Assembly: GCA_046349155.1 (NCBI GenBank)
Contig: JAXMCW010000004.1
Location: 620,001 to 684,000 of the forward strand
Reading direction: 5' to 3'
Source: Alsobacter sp046349155
Lineage (GTDB): Bacteria > Pseudomonadota > Alphaproteobacteria > Rhizobiales > Beijerinckiaceae
DNA: 64,000 nt
This document shows, piece by piece, positions 8,378-18,310 of the stretch. Each line of letters starts with the position of its first letter. Within the stretch, counting starts at the first letter, position 1. The position numbers and the translations under genes are program-made. The notes beneath the pieces are model-generated. The model had not been told where the DNA came from and ran no database searches. It saw only the letters and a list, made by a program, of their open reading frames with translations.

Positions 8378-10615
8378 ATGCTGCTGTTTCGTGCCGCGTT
8401 GGTCGTGTTCGCGCTGCTCGCCTGCGGTCTCGCGGGCCGCGCCGAGACCGCGCCGCCCTCGCTGCCGCAGGGCTTCACGCAGCAGCAATTCGACGACCTC
8501 GTCGAGGCCATCAGCCGCTCGGTCGCGAGCAAGCTCAAGGCCGAGCAGGCCGCGCCCGGCAAGGCCGGGACCAAGGAGACGGCCGCCAGGGAGGCCGGGT
8601 CCAAGGAGGCCCACGGGAAGGAGGCCGCGGCCGAGACAGGCGACGACAACTCCTTCGCCGCGGGCGTTGCGACCTTCATCGACCGTGCGGAGGCCGACCT
8701 GAAGGCCGCGCCGGACTTGTTCGGCACCTACGCCAAGGTGCCCGCCGCGCTCGACCGCAGCGCCGAGGGCGGCCCGGGCGTCTTCATGTTCCTGCTGATG
8801 CTCGCCTTCTCGATCGCGCTCGCGCTGGCGGCCGAGCGCATCGTCGACGCCGTGCTGATGGGCGCGCGCAAGCGCACGGTCGTGGGCGCCCTGCCGGAGA
8901 AGGGACCCCAGAGCCTCCTTTACCTCGTGGTGCTCGCGCTCATGGACCTCGCGGGGCTCGCGGCCATGTGGCTCGTCGTCAACGGCCTCACGGGGGCCTG
9001 GTTCAACGAGGCCGACCCGCAGTCCAGGCTCGGGGCCGGCGTGCTCGCCTCCGTGTTCAACTGGCGGCTCTACATGTTCGCGTTCCGCGTGGTCCTGCGC
9101 CCCGGCACGCCCGAGGCGCGGCTCGCGCCGATGAGCGACGAGCAGGCCGGCGCCGTCTACCGGCGCATCGCGGGCGTGGTCGTCGCCATCCTCGTCCTGC
9201 GCATCGTGCTGCGCATCGCCATCGCGCTGAAGGCGCCGCAGGAGGCCGTGGCCTTCGGCCAGCTCATCGGCAATGCCGGCCTGCTCTGGGCCTTCCTGTG
9301 GGCCTGCTATCGCTCGCGCGACGCCGTGGCGAGCTGGTTCACCGAGATCGCGGGCGAGAGCGCCCTGGGGCGCGTCCTGGCGCGCAACTGGCTCGTCATC
9401 GCCGTTCCGTTCTTCTGCGCCCTCGTCGCGGCGCAGGTGTTCGGGGCGGTCATGGCGCGCTTCGCCATCCCCGCCGCGATGCTGCTGACGCTGAACACGG
9501 TGCTGGGCTGGATCGTCCTGCGCACGCTCATCGAGGCGGTGCTGCGCCGCGTGGCCCGCGCCGGGGAGAAGCGCAAGCCCGGCGAGATGACGATCTTCGA
9601 TCTGTTCGCGCGCTGCCTCAACGTCGCGCTGCTCATCGGCGCGGGCATCCTCATCGCGCAGACCTGGATCGTCGACGTCTTCGGCCTCGTCGACGCCAAT
9701 GGCTGGCGCGCGCTCACCCGGTCGTCCATCACGGCGGGCGTCACGCTGTTCCTCGCCTATGTCGGCTTCGAGCTCGTGACCTTCGTGACCAAGCGCTACG
9801 GCGTGCAGGCGGCCGCGCCCGGCGCGCCGGCGGACGAGGACGTGGCCAACACCACGGCCTCCCGCCTCGCCACGCTGATGCCGCTGACCCGCATCGCGCT
9901 GATCATCGTCATCTTCGTCACGGCGCTGCTGATCGTGCTCTCGGAATGGGGCGTCAACATCACGCCGCTCATCGCCGGCGCCTCGGTCTTCGGCCTGGCG
10001 CTCTCCTTCGGCAGCCAGACGCTCGTGCGCGACATCGTCTCGGGCGTCTTCTACCTCGCCGACGACGCCTTCCGCGTGGGCGAGTACATCGACTGCGGCA
10101 AGGCCAAGGGCACGGTCGAGGGCTTCACCCTGCGCTCCATCCGGCTGCGCCACCAGAACGGGCAGGTCCACACCATCCCATTCGGCCAGCTTGGGCAGGT
10201 CACGAACTTCAGCCGCGACTGGACGACGGTGAAGTTCAACCTGCGCTTCGCCCGCGACACCGACGTCGAGAAGCTCCGCAAGACCGTGAAGAAGATCGGC
10301 CAGGAGATGCTCGAGGATCCCGAGATGAAGGACGAGTTCCTCGAGCCGCTGAAGATGCAGGGTGTCGCCGACATCCTGGACAACGCGCTGGTCTGCCGCT
10401 TCAAGTTCACGGTGAAGCCGGGCAAGCCCTCCTATGTCCAGCGCGAGGCGGTCAAGCGCATGGTGCGCGTCTTCCCGAGCGTCGGCATCGAGTTCGCCAA
10501 CTCGCTCATCTCCGTCCAGGCCATGGACAAGCACCTCGACCCCACCGTCGCCGGCGCCGCCGTGCAGAGCACGCTGCAGCGGGTCCAGGCCGAGGCCGCC
10601 GCGACGACGAGCTGA
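8378..10615 (+). CDS. Large MscS-family mechanosensitive ion channel
   Basis: The 745-aa protein begins with a signal-peptide-like segment (MLLFRAALVVFALLACGLAGRA). A Lys/Ala/Glu-rich periplasmic stretch follows, then several membrane helices between about residues 140 and 560. The C-terminal 230 residues are the MscS core: a pore-helix region rich in Gly/Ala (IAGASVFGLALSFGSQ), the beta domain (DDAFRVGEYIDCG, VEGFTLRSIRLRHQNGQVHTIPFG) and an alpha/beta end. The size resembles the long MscS paralogues YbiO and MscM. It should open under membrane tension and release solutes during osmotic downshock. It has its own transcription unit after the terminator. Confidence 0.9.
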   Translation: MLLFRAALVVFALLACGLAGRAETAPPSLPQGFTQQQFDDLVEAISRSVASKLKAEQAAPGKAGTKETAAREAGSKEAHGKEAAAETGDDNSFAAGVATFIDRAEADLKAAPDLFGTYAKVPAALDRSAEGGPGVFMFLLMLAFSIALALAAERIVDAVLMGARKRTVVGALPEKGPQSLLYLVVLALMDLAGLAAMWLVVNGLTGAWFNEADPQSRLGAGVLASVFNWRLYMFAFRVVLRPGTPEARLAPMSDEQAGAVYRRIAGVVVAILVLRIVLRIAIALKAPQEAVAFGQLIGNAGLLWAFLWACYRSRDAVASWFTEIAGESALGRVLARNWLVIAVPFFCALVAAQVFGAVMARFAIPAAMLLTLNTVLGWIVLRTLIEAVLRRVARAGEKRKPGEMTIFDLFARCLNVALLIGAGILIAQTWIVDVFGLVDANGWRALTRSSITAGVTLFLAYVGFELVTFVTKRYGVQAAAPGAPADEDVANTTASRLATLMPLTRIALIIVIFVTALLIVLSEWGVNITPLIAGASVFGLALSFGSQTLVRDIVSGVFYLADDAFRVGEYIDCGKAKGTVEGFTLRSIRLRHQNGQVHTIPFGQLGQVTNFSRDWTTVKFNLRFARDTDVEKLRKTVKKIGQEMLEDPEMKDEFLEPLKMQGVADILDNALVCRFKFTVKPGKPSYVQREAVKRMVRVFPSVGIEFANSLISVQAMDKHLDPTVAGAAVQSTLQRVQAEAAATTS

Positions 10616-10693
10616 GCGCGCCCCGCTCCCTCTGGACGCCCTCGGTCTCCTCGCGCATCGTGGCCCTGCGGCCGTCGCCGCGAGGAGAGCGCC

Positions 10694-12415
10694 ATGCCGT
10701 CATCGAGCCCCGTCACCGCCGACGCCCTCGCCCGCATGATCGCGCAGGGTCGCGGCGCGCAGGACGCGGACCTCGTGGTCAAGGGCGGGCGCATCCTCGA
10801 TCTCGTGACGGGCGACCTGACGGTGGGCGACGTGGCGGTGTGCGGCGACCGCATCGTCGGCGCGGGCGGGTCCTACCGCGGGACGACCGAGATCGACGCC
10901 GCCGGCAAGGTCGTCGTGCCCGGCTTCATCGACACGCATTTCCACATCGAATCCTCGCTCGTCACGCCGGGCGAGTTCGACCGCTGCGTCCTGCCGCACG
11001 GCGTCACGACGGGCGTCTGCGATCCCCACGAGATCGCCAACGTGCTGGGCGTCGAGGGAATCCGCTATTTCCTCGACTGGTCGCTGCAGACGGCCATGGA
11101 CCTGCGCGTCAACCTGTCGAGCTGCGTGCCCGCCACTCACCTGGAGACCTCCGGCGCGCGGCTCGAGGCGGAGGACATCGTGCCGCTCGCCGGCCATCCC
11201 AAGGTGATCGGCCTCGCCGAGGTGATGAACTATCCCGGCGTGCTCGCGGGCGATCCAGGCATGCTCGCCAAGCTCGCGGCCTTCCAGGGCGGGCATATCG
11301 ACGGCCATGCCCCGCTGGTGCGCGGACGCGACCTCGACGGCTATTGCGCCGCCGGCATCCGCACCGACCACGAGACGACGTCAGCGGCCGAGGGACGCGA
11401 GAAGCTCTCCAAGGGCATGACCGTGCTGGTGCGCGAGGGCTCCGTCTCGAAGGACCTGCACGCCCTCGCCCCGCTCATCACGCCCGACCACGCGCCCTTC
11501 ATGGCCTTCTGCACCGACGACAGGAACCCCCTGGACATCGCCGAGCAGGGCCACCTCGACTATGCGATCCGCACCGCCATCGCGCTCGGCGCGCGCCCGC
11601 TCGACGTCTACCGCATGGCCTCGATCTCGGCGGCCCGCGCCTTCGGCCTGCGCGACCGCGGCCTCGTCGCGCCGGGCTGGCGCGCCGACCTCGTCCTGCT
11701 CGACGACCTCGAGGCCTGCGCCGTCGCCTCCGTGCTCAGCGCCGGCCGCCCGGTGGACGACGCGCTCTTCGCGGCCCGCGGCGTCGTCGCGCCGGTCGGG
11801 CGCCGCTCGGTGAGGGCGCGACGGGTCGCGGCCGCCGACTTCGTCGTCCGCTGGCCAACGCCCACCACGCCCGTCATCGGCGTGCTGCCGGGCCGCATCA
11901 TCACCGAGCATCTGGTGCGCACCCTGCCCGAGGCCAACGGGGAACTCGCGGTCGATCTCGCCCAGGACGTCATCAAGGTCGCGGTCATCGAGCGGCACGG
12001 CCGGGGCGGCTCCATCGGCCTCGGCTTCGTCAACGGCTTCGGCCTGCAGCGCGGCGCCATCGCCTCCTCCATCGGGCATGACAGCCACAACATCTGCGTC
12101 GTCGGCGCCGACGAGGCCGACATGGCGCTCGCCGCCAACCGGCTTGGCGACATCGAGGGAGGCTTCGTCGTGGCGCAGGGCGGCCGGGTGCTCGCGGAGC
12201 TGCCTCTGGCCGTGGCCGGGCTCATGAGCCTCGCCGACCACGAGACCGTGCATCGCCAGCTCGTGCCGCTGCGCGCGGCGGCGCACGGGCTCGGCGTCAC
12301 CCTGCCGGAGCCCTTCCTGCAGGTCGCCTTCCTGCCGCTGCCGGTGATTCCCCACCTCAAGCTGACGGACAAGGGGCTCGTCGACGTCGACCGCTTCGCA
12401 TTCGTAACGAGTTGA
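10694..12415 (+). CDS. ade: Adenine deaminase
   Basis: This 573-aa amidohydrolase has the bacterial adenine deaminase pattern. Metal ligands are in PGFIDTHFHIESS, a second segment is HGVTTGVCDPHEIANV, and H-x-x residues follow in HIDGHAP and GIRTDHE. DDRNP lies near residue 279 and the C-terminal region has GHDSHNICVVG. The enzyme turns adenine into hypoxanthine and ammonia for purine salvage. Length is as expected for Ade. It follows the channel gene by 78 bp with no terminator in between, so co-transcription is possible. Confidence 0.92.
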   Translation: MPSSSPVTADALARMIAQGRGAQDADLVVKGGRILDLVTGDLTVGDVAVCGDRIVGAGGSYRGTTEIDAAGKVVVPGFIDTHFHIESSLVTPGEFDRCVLPHGVTTGVCDPHEIANVLGVEGIRYFLDWSLQTAMDLRVNLSSCVPATHLETSGARLEAEDIVPLAGHPKVIGLAEVMNYPGVLAGDPGMLAKLAAFQGGHIDGHAPLVRGRDLDGYCAAGIRTDHETTSAAEGREKLSKGMTVLVREGSVSKDLHALAPLITPDHAPFMAFCTDDRNPLDIAEQGHLDYAIRTAIALGARPLDVYRMASISAARAFGLRDRGLVAPGWRADLVLLDDLEACAVASVLSAGRPVDDALFAARGVVAPVGRRSVRARRVAAADFVVRWPTPTTPVIGVLPGRIITEHLVRTLPEANGELAVDLAQDVIKVAVIERHGRGGSIGLGFVNGFGLQRGAIASSIGHDSHNICVVGADEADMALAANRLGDIEGGFVVAQGGRVLAELPLAVAGLMSLADHETVHRQLVPLRAAAHGLGVTLPEPFLQVAFLPLPVIPHLKLTDKGLVDVDRFAFVTS

Positions 12416-12470
12416 CGGGCATCAATCAAAAAGACGACCTTCGATTGAAAAAGCGCGCCCGAACACCGTT

Positions 12471-12493
12471 AGGCGGCTTGCCGCCGCCTTTCT
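12471..12493 (+). terminator. Hairpin before cheA, probable terminator of ade
   Basis: AGGCGGC and the inverted GCCGCCT form a short stem followed by TTCTC. The T-run is weak, so this may be a hairpin in the ade 3' end or the cheA leader and not an efficient terminator. Confidence 0.45.
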
Positions 12494-12562
12494 CAACCGA
12501 TCTTAAACCACTCGGGTTCACCGTCCCTTCAGGGACGTTCGCGCGTCCCGCAGGGCGGACGC

Positions 12563-15232
12563 ATGGACGAAATCCTCCGGGAATTCCTGACGGAAACGTC
12601 TGACACGATCGAGAGCGTCGATCGTGAACTCGTTCGTTTCGAGCGCGAGCCGAACAACGAGACCGTCCTCGCGCATATTTTCCGCCTCGTCCACACCATC
12701 AAGGGCACCTGCGGCTTCCTGGGCCTGCCGCGGCTGGAGGCCCTGTCCCACGCCGCCGAATCGATGATCAGCCGCTTCCGCGAGGGCTCGCCGGTGACGG
12801 CGGACGCGGTGACGCTGACGCTCGCGACGATCGACCGGATCAAGGAGATCCTGCGCGCGCTGGAGGAGACGGAGGCTGAGCCGGAAGGCAACGACCTCGA
12901 CCTGATCACCCATCTCGAGCGCGAGGTGGAGGAGCGCCGCCGCGAGGCGGCCGCCCAGACCAACGCCCAGGCCTTCGCGCGCCCCGTCGGTGCCCCGGCC
13001 GCGCCGGCCCCGCCTCCCGAGCCGGCCGAACCCGTCGCGAGCCCGCCGCCCTTGCCGCCGCTGGGTCTGCACCAGATCCTGCCGCCCGAGGAGCAGGCCG
13101 GGCCGCCGCCGCTCGTGGTGAACGCCTCGGCGGCCGAGCAGATCCGCAACGCCGCCGCGGCCCGGCCCGCGACGCCGAGCGGTCCCGGCGTGCAGTCGAT
13201 CCGCGTCGGCCTCGACACGCTCGAGAGCCTGATGACGATGGTCTCGGAGCTGGTGCTGACCCGCAACCAGCTCATCGAGATCGCTCGGCGCAGCGAGAAC
13301 ACCGACTTCAAGGTGCCGCTGCAGCGCCTGTCGAGCGTCACGGCGGAGCTGCAGGAGCGCGTGATGAAAACGCGCATGCAGCCCATCAGCTCGGCCTGGC
13401 AGAAGCTGCCGCGCCTCGCGCGCGACCTCGCCACGGAGCTCAACAAGGAGATCGAGCTCGAGCTGTCCGGCGGCGACACCGAGCTCGACCGCCAGGTGCT
13501 GGAGCTCGTCAAGGACCCCTTCACGCACCTCATCCGCAACGCCGCCGACCATGGCATCGAGCCGCCCGGCGAGCGTCTGCTGAAGGGCAAGCCCGCGCGG
13601 GGCACCATCCGCGTCTCCGCCTCGCACGAGAGCGGCACCATCGCCATCGAGGTGGCCGACGACGGGCGCGGCCTCGATATCTCCCGCATCGCGGCCAAGG
13701 CGCTCGAGCGCGGCCTGGTCACCCCGGCCGAGCTCGACAGGATGAGCGACGAGCGCATCGCGCGCTTCATCTTCGAGCCCGGCTTCACCACCGTCACCAA
13801 GGTCTCCCACGTCTCCGGCCGCGGCGTCGGCATGGACGTGGTGCGCTCCAACATCGAGCTGATCGGCGGCTCCGTGGACGTGCGCTGGACGCCCGGCCAG
13901 GGCTCCGTCCTCACCATGAAGATCCCGCTGACGCTCGCCATCGTGGCGGCGCTCATCGTGGAGGTGGGCGGCCAGCGCTTCGCCATCCCGCAGCCCGCCA
14001 TCATCGAGCTCGTGCAGGCCCGCACCTCCACGGAGCAGCGGCTGAATTCCATCAACGGCCGCTCGCTGCTGCGGCTGCGCGACCAGATGGTCCCCGTCGT
14101 GCGCCTCTCCTCGGTGCTGGAGAGCGACCCGCCCGGCAAGGCGGCCTCGCCAGACGAGGGCTTCATCGTGGTCATGAAGGTGGGCAAGCGCACCTTCGGC
14201 ATCACCGTCGACGCGGTGTTCCACACCGAGGAAATCGTCGTGAAGCCCATGTCGGGCCTGCTGCGCTCGATGTCCGTCTTCTCGGGCAACACGATCCTGG
14301 GCGACGGCACCGTGATCCTGATCCTCGATCCCAACGGCCTCCTGGCCAAGGTCGGCGACGCGCCGGCGCAGAACCGCCAGGACGGCGAGGACGCCCCGCC
14401 GGTGCGCAAGCGCCTGCACGAGGAGAAGAGCAGCTTCCTGGTCTTCAAGGCCGGGCGCGGCGAGCTCAAGGCCGTGCCCCTCGCCGCCGTCACCCGCCTG
14501 GAGGAGATCGACGCCCAGAAGATCGAGACCGTCGGCGGGCGCAGCGTGGCGCAGTACCGCGGCGACCTCATCCCGGTCATCCCCGCGGCGGAGGGGATGC
14601 AGGTGAAGAACGCCGGCATCCAGCCCGTGCTGGTCTTCTCCGAGGGGGACAGGACGGCCGGCCTCGCGGTCGACGAGATCGTCGACATCGTCGAGGACCA
14701 TCTCGACATCCGCACCACGGGGCAGGGGCCGGGCATCATCGGCTCCGCCGTCATCCGCGGCCACGCGACCGAGATCCTCGACGTCGCCCATTTCCTGCCC
14801 TTCGCCTATCCCGACTGGTTCGAGGACAAGGGTCCGCGCAAGCCGCTGCGCACGCGCCGCGTGCTGCTGGTGGACGGCGCCCCGTTCTTCCGCGGCATGC
14901 TGGTGCCCGTGCTCAAGGCCGCGGGCTACGAGGTCGTGGCCCTCGCCGAGATCGACGCCGCGCTCACGCTGCTGCGCCGCGGCGACGCCTTCGACGTGAT
15001 CGTCGCGGACGTCGAGGGCGCGGCGCCCAACGGCTTCACCCTGCAGGAGGTGATCCAGGCGGACCACCACCTCGATCCCGTGCCGATGATCGGGCTCGCC
15101 TCGCGCGTGCTGCCCGACGCGCTCGACAGGGCGCGTGCGCTCGGCCTGTCCGACGTCGTCGCCAAGTTCGACCGCGCCGGCCTCATCGAGTCGCTGGCCG
15201 AGGCGGTCGAGGCCATGGAGATGGCGGCATGA
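12563..15232 (+). CDS. cheA: Hybrid chemotaxis histidine kinase CheA with C-terminal receiver
   Basis: The 889-aa protein has an HPt domain (HTIKGTCGFLG, phospho-acceptor His44), a Pro/Ala-rich linker (about 130-200), a dimerisation segment (LDTLESLMTMVSELVLTRNQ), and a kinase domain with N-box HLIRNAADHGIEPP and G-boxes DDGRGLD and GRGVGMDVV. A CheW-like P5 domain follows, then a second CheW-like segment near 620-740. The receiver at about 765-885 keeps the phospho-acceptor aspartate in IVADVEG, but its first acidic pair is reduced to VDGAP. It should phosphorylate CheY. Its stop overlaps cheW. Confidence 0.95.
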   Translation: MDEILREFLTETSDTIESVDRELVRFEREPNNETVLAHIFRLVHTIKGTCGFLGLPRLEALSHAAESMISRFREGSPVTADAVTLTLATIDRIKEILRALEETEAEPEGNDLDLITHLEREVEERRREAAAQTNAQAFARPVGAPAAPAPPPEPAEPVASPPPLPPLGLHQILPPEEQAGPPPLVVNASAAEQIRNAAAARPATPSGPGVQSIRVGLDTLESLMTMVSELVLTRNQLIEIARRSENTDFKVPLQRLSSVTAELQERVMKTRMQPISSAWQKLPRLARDLATELNKEIELELSGGDTELDRQVLELVKDPFTHLIRNAADHGIEPPGERLLKGKPARGTIRVSASHESGTIAIEVADDGRGLDISRIAAKALERGLVTPAELDRMSDERIARFIFEPGFTTVTKVSHVSGRGVGMDVVRSNIELIGGSVDVRWTPGQGSVLTMKIPLTLAIVAALIVEVGGQRFAIPQPAIIELVQARTSTEQRLNSINGRSLLRLRDQMVPVVRLSSVLESDPPGKAASPDEGFIVVMKVGKRTFGITVDAVFHTEEIVVKPMSGLLRSMSVFSGNTILGDGTVILILDPNGLLAKVGDAPAQNRQDGEDAPPVRKRLHEEKSSFLVFKAGRGELKAVPLAAVTRLEEIDAQKIETVGGRSVAQYRGDLIPVIPAAEGMQVKNAGIQPVLVFSEGDRTAGLAVDEIVDIVEDHLDIRTTGQGPGIIGSAVIRGHATEILDVAHFLPFAYPDWFEDKGPRKPLRTRRVLLVDGAPFFRGMLVPVLKAAGYEVVALAEIDAALTLLRRGDAFDVIVADVEGAAPNGFTLQEVIQADHHLDPVPMIGLASRVLPDALDRARALGLSDVVAKFDRAGLIESLAEAVEAMEMAA

Positions 15233-15753
15233 GCGTCGCCCTGCGCACCTCCCCCCTGCGCTCGCACGAGCGCGCGCACGACACGGTCGACTACGTGACC
15301 GTGGTGGTGGAGGACCAGCTCTTCGGGCTGCCCATCGCCAGCGTCCACGACGTGTTCATCGCCACCACGATCACCCGCGTGCCGCTCGCGCCGCCGGAGA
15401 TCGCGGGCCTGATCAACCTGCGCGGCCGCGTGGTGACGGCGATCTCGCTGCGCCGGCTGCTGCGGCTGCCCGAGGCCCCGGACACGGGCGAACTGACCGT
15501 GGTGGGCGTCGAGCTCGGCGGGGAGTCCTTCGGCCTCGTCGTCGACCAGGTCGGCGAGGTGCTGAACCTGCCCGCCGGCGACCGCCAGCCCAACCCGCTC
15601 AACCTCGACCCGCGCTGGGCCCGCTTCTCGCGCGGCATCCACTGGACCGAGGGCCAGCTCCTCGTCGTCTTCGACATCGAGTCGGCCCTCGACCATTCCG
15701 CCCTCTCCGAGCCTCGCTCGACCCTCCAGCTCTCCTCCAAGGGATTACCGTGA
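15229..15753 (+). CDS. cheW: Chemotaxis coupling protein CheW
   Basis: The 174-aa protein is a single CheW domain, with VVVEDQLFGLPIASVHDVF, the INLRGRVVTAISL loop and FGLVVDQVGEVL. It links receptors to CheA. The ATG lies within the cheA stop (ATGA), and its own stop overlaps the cheY start, so the three genes are translationally coupled. Confidence 0.93.
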   Translation: MSVALRTSPLRSHERAHDTVDYVTVVVEDQLFGLPIASVHDVFIATTITRVPLAPPEIAGLINLRGRVVTAISLRRLLRLPEAPDTGELTVVGVELGGESFGLVVDQVGEVLNLPAGDRQPNPLNLDPRWARFSRGIHWTEGQLLVVFDIESALDHSALSEPRSTLQLSSKGLP

Positions 15754-16118
15754 TGAAGCATTGTCTCGTCGTGGACGACTCCGCGGTCATCCGGAAGGTC
15801 GCCCGCCGGATCCTCGAAACACTCGACTTCGAGATCACCGAGGCCGAGGACGGCGAGGAAGCCCTCCGGCTGTGCGGCCAGCGCATGCCGGACGCCATCC
15901 TGCTCGACTGGAACATGCCCGTCATGGACGGCTACGAGTTCCTCAAGGCGCTGCGCCGGGCTCCCGGCGGCGCGGCCCCCAAGGTGGTGTTCTGCACCAC
16001 CGAGAACGACATCGCCCACATCGCGCGCGCGATGCATGCGGGGGCCGACGAATACGTCATGAAGCCCTTCGACAAGGACATCATCACCACGAAGCTGCAC
16101 CAGGTCGGCCTCGTCTGA
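15753..16118 (+). CDS. cheY: Single-domain response regulator CheY
   Basis: At 121 aa this is a lone receiver. The acidic pair is in LVVDDS, the phospho-acceptor Asp in ILLDWNMPVMDGYEF, the conserved Thr/Ser in VVFCTTEND and the Lys in YVMKPFD. It should carry the signal from CheA to the flagellar motor (FliM or equivalent). A GTG lies directly before the ATG, so translation could begin one codon earlier. No CheB methylesterase gene follows. Confidence 0.93.
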   Translation: MKHCLVVDDSAVIRKVARRILETLDFEITEAEDGEEALRLCGQRMPDAILLDWNMPVMDGYEFLKALRRAPGGAAPKVVFCTTENDIAHIARAMHAGADEYVMKPFDKDIITTKLHQVGLV

Positions 16119-16191
16119 CGCGCCCCGGGGGGAGAAGTCCCATGTGGGGCCGACGCGCAGGACGGCGCGAGCGCGGGGGTTTTGTCCCGCC

Positions 16192-17040
16192 ATGATCGAT
16201 GCGGATTTCAGCTTCCTGCAGAGCTTCCTGCTGCGCCGCTCCGGCGCCGCGCTCTGGGCCGAGAAGCGCTACGTCGCGGACCTGCGCCTCGGCGCGCTCG
16301 TGGCGGAGCACCACTTCGCCGACGTCTCGGTGCTGCTCGCCGACGTGCGCCGCCAGCCGGACGGCGAGCTCGCGGCGCGCGTCGTCGAGGCGATGACGAC
16401 GAACGAGACGTTCTTCTTCCGCGACTCGCGCCCCTTCCAGCACATCGAGACGGTGCTGCTGCCGCAACTGGCGGCGGCCCGGCGCGACAGGAAGCTCCTG
16501 CGCATCTGGTGCGCGGCCGTCTCGAGCGGGCAGGAGGCCTATTCCCTCGCCATCCTCGTGGCGCGCCAGGCGGCGCTGCTGTCGAGCCTCAGAGTCGAGA
16601 TCGTCGCCACCGACATCTCGCGCGAGATGATCGAGAAGGCCAGGGCCGGGCGCTACTCGCATTTCGAGGTGCAGCGCGGGCTCCCGATCCAGTGCCTGCT
16701 CGACAATTTCAGCCAGGACGGCGAGACCTGGGTCATCGCCGAGCCGCTGCGGCGCGCCGTCGACTTCCGCGTCATGAACCTGCTGCAGGACGCGCCGGGG
16801 CTCGGCCAGTTCGACCTCATCCTGCTGCGCAACGTGCTGATCCACCTCGACATGGCGGTGAAGGCGGATGTCCTGGCCCGCGCCGCCCGCCATCTCGCGC
16901 CCGACGGCCTCCTGCTGCTCGGCTCCGCCGAATCCGCCCTCGGCCTCGGCGACGCCGTCATGCCCCACCCCGAGCACCGCGGCTTCTACGCCCGCACCAG
17001 CCAGGCCCCGAGCCGCTACGCCGTCGCCGAGCGGCGGTAG
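16192..17040 (+). CDS. cheR: Chemoreceptor glutamate methyltransferase CheR
   Basis: The 282-aa protein has the CheR order: an N-terminal helical domain, TNETFFFRD, then a SAM-binding domain with RIWCAAVSSGQEAYSLAI, VEIVATDIS and LILLRNVLIHLD. It methylates glutamates on methyl-accepting chemotaxis proteins for adaptation. I chose the ATG at 16192, giving MIDADFSFLQSFL; an upstream in-frame ATG adds 16 unlikely residues. It lies 73 bp after cheY and probably closes the operon. Confidence 0.93.
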   Translation: MIDADFSFLQSFLLRRSGAALWAEKRYVADLRLGALVAEHHFADVSVLLADVRRQPDGELAARVVEAMTTNETFFFRDSRPFQHIETVLLPQLAAARRDRKLLRIWCAAVSSGQEAYSLAILVARQAALLSSLRVEIVATDISREMIEKARAGRYSHFEVQRGLPIQCLLDNFSQDGETWVIAEPLRRAVDFRVMNLLQDAPGLGQFDLILLRNVLIHLDMAVKADVLARAARHLAPDGLLLLGSAESALGLGDAVMPHPEHRGFYARTSQAPSRYAVAERR

Positions 17041-17245
17041 GACGCCCCTGCGGCGTCGAACGCCGCCCGCCCGCGCGGATGTCGGACGACGCCCCGTCAG
17101 TGCGGGCGAGGCGTAGCAGGCCACTCCGTCGCCCGGCGTCTACCGGATTGCGTCGCCGCCGTGCGCCTCGCCTCGACGCAGGGGAGGTCTCGCCCAACGA
17201 AAAAGCCCCGCCGGAGCGGGGCTGGTTTCGTCCGTGCGGCGCGCC
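17041..17245. other. Intergenic region between convergent cheR and ctrA
   Basis: No supported gene. It holds the ctrA terminator at 17200-17223 and otherwise GC-rich sequence of no recognised type. Confidence 0.4.
17200..17223 (-). terminator. Terminator of ctrA
   Basis: On the minus strand AGCCCCG and CGGGGCT form a stem with a six-base loop, followed by TTTTT. It lies 23 bp beyond the ctrA stop and could also slow rightward readthrough from cheR. Confidence 0.85.
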
Positions 17246-17947
<702 letters not shown>

Positions 17948-18045
17948 TTCAGGTCTCCAAGCTCGCCCCTGGTCCGCGACCGCGGCCTCCGCCGAAGGCG
18001 CCGGCGATGGCGTTTGGGTGCCTCGGGGTGGCTACCCGGTGGTTC

Positions 18046-18295
18046 GACTCGCAACGTTAGGCCACAATGGTTAACAAATGCTGATTCTGCTTCGCAAGCC
18101 GCATTCGGAAGCTTCACCGCGAATCGCGACAAAACACTGCGGAGTCACAATAATCAGCGGTTTGCTTGCCTCATGTGGTAGATCAAGAAATTCCTCTAAG
18201 CGACTCTGGCGACTCAGGCCTCTTCGCGGGGGGCGGGAAGGCCGGGGACACGGACGAGCCACGGGTGCATTGTTAACCGGACGGGTAAACGAATC
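18046..18295. promoter_or_regulatory. ctrA/fliI divergent regulatory region with seven GANTC sites
   Basis: GANTC, the CcrM methylation site, occurs at 18046, 18083, 18121, 18142, 18202, 18211 and 18291. That is seven in 250 bp, where about one is expected by chance. On the minus strand a TTAACCAT half-site, as described for CtrA, lies at 18067-18074. The stretch is more AT-rich than its surroundings. In Caulobacter, ctrA transcription depends on promoter methylation state and on GcrA, which fits this position. Promoter elements themselves were not identified. Confidence 0.7.
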
Positions 18296-18310
18296 GTTAC
18301 GGACACACGT

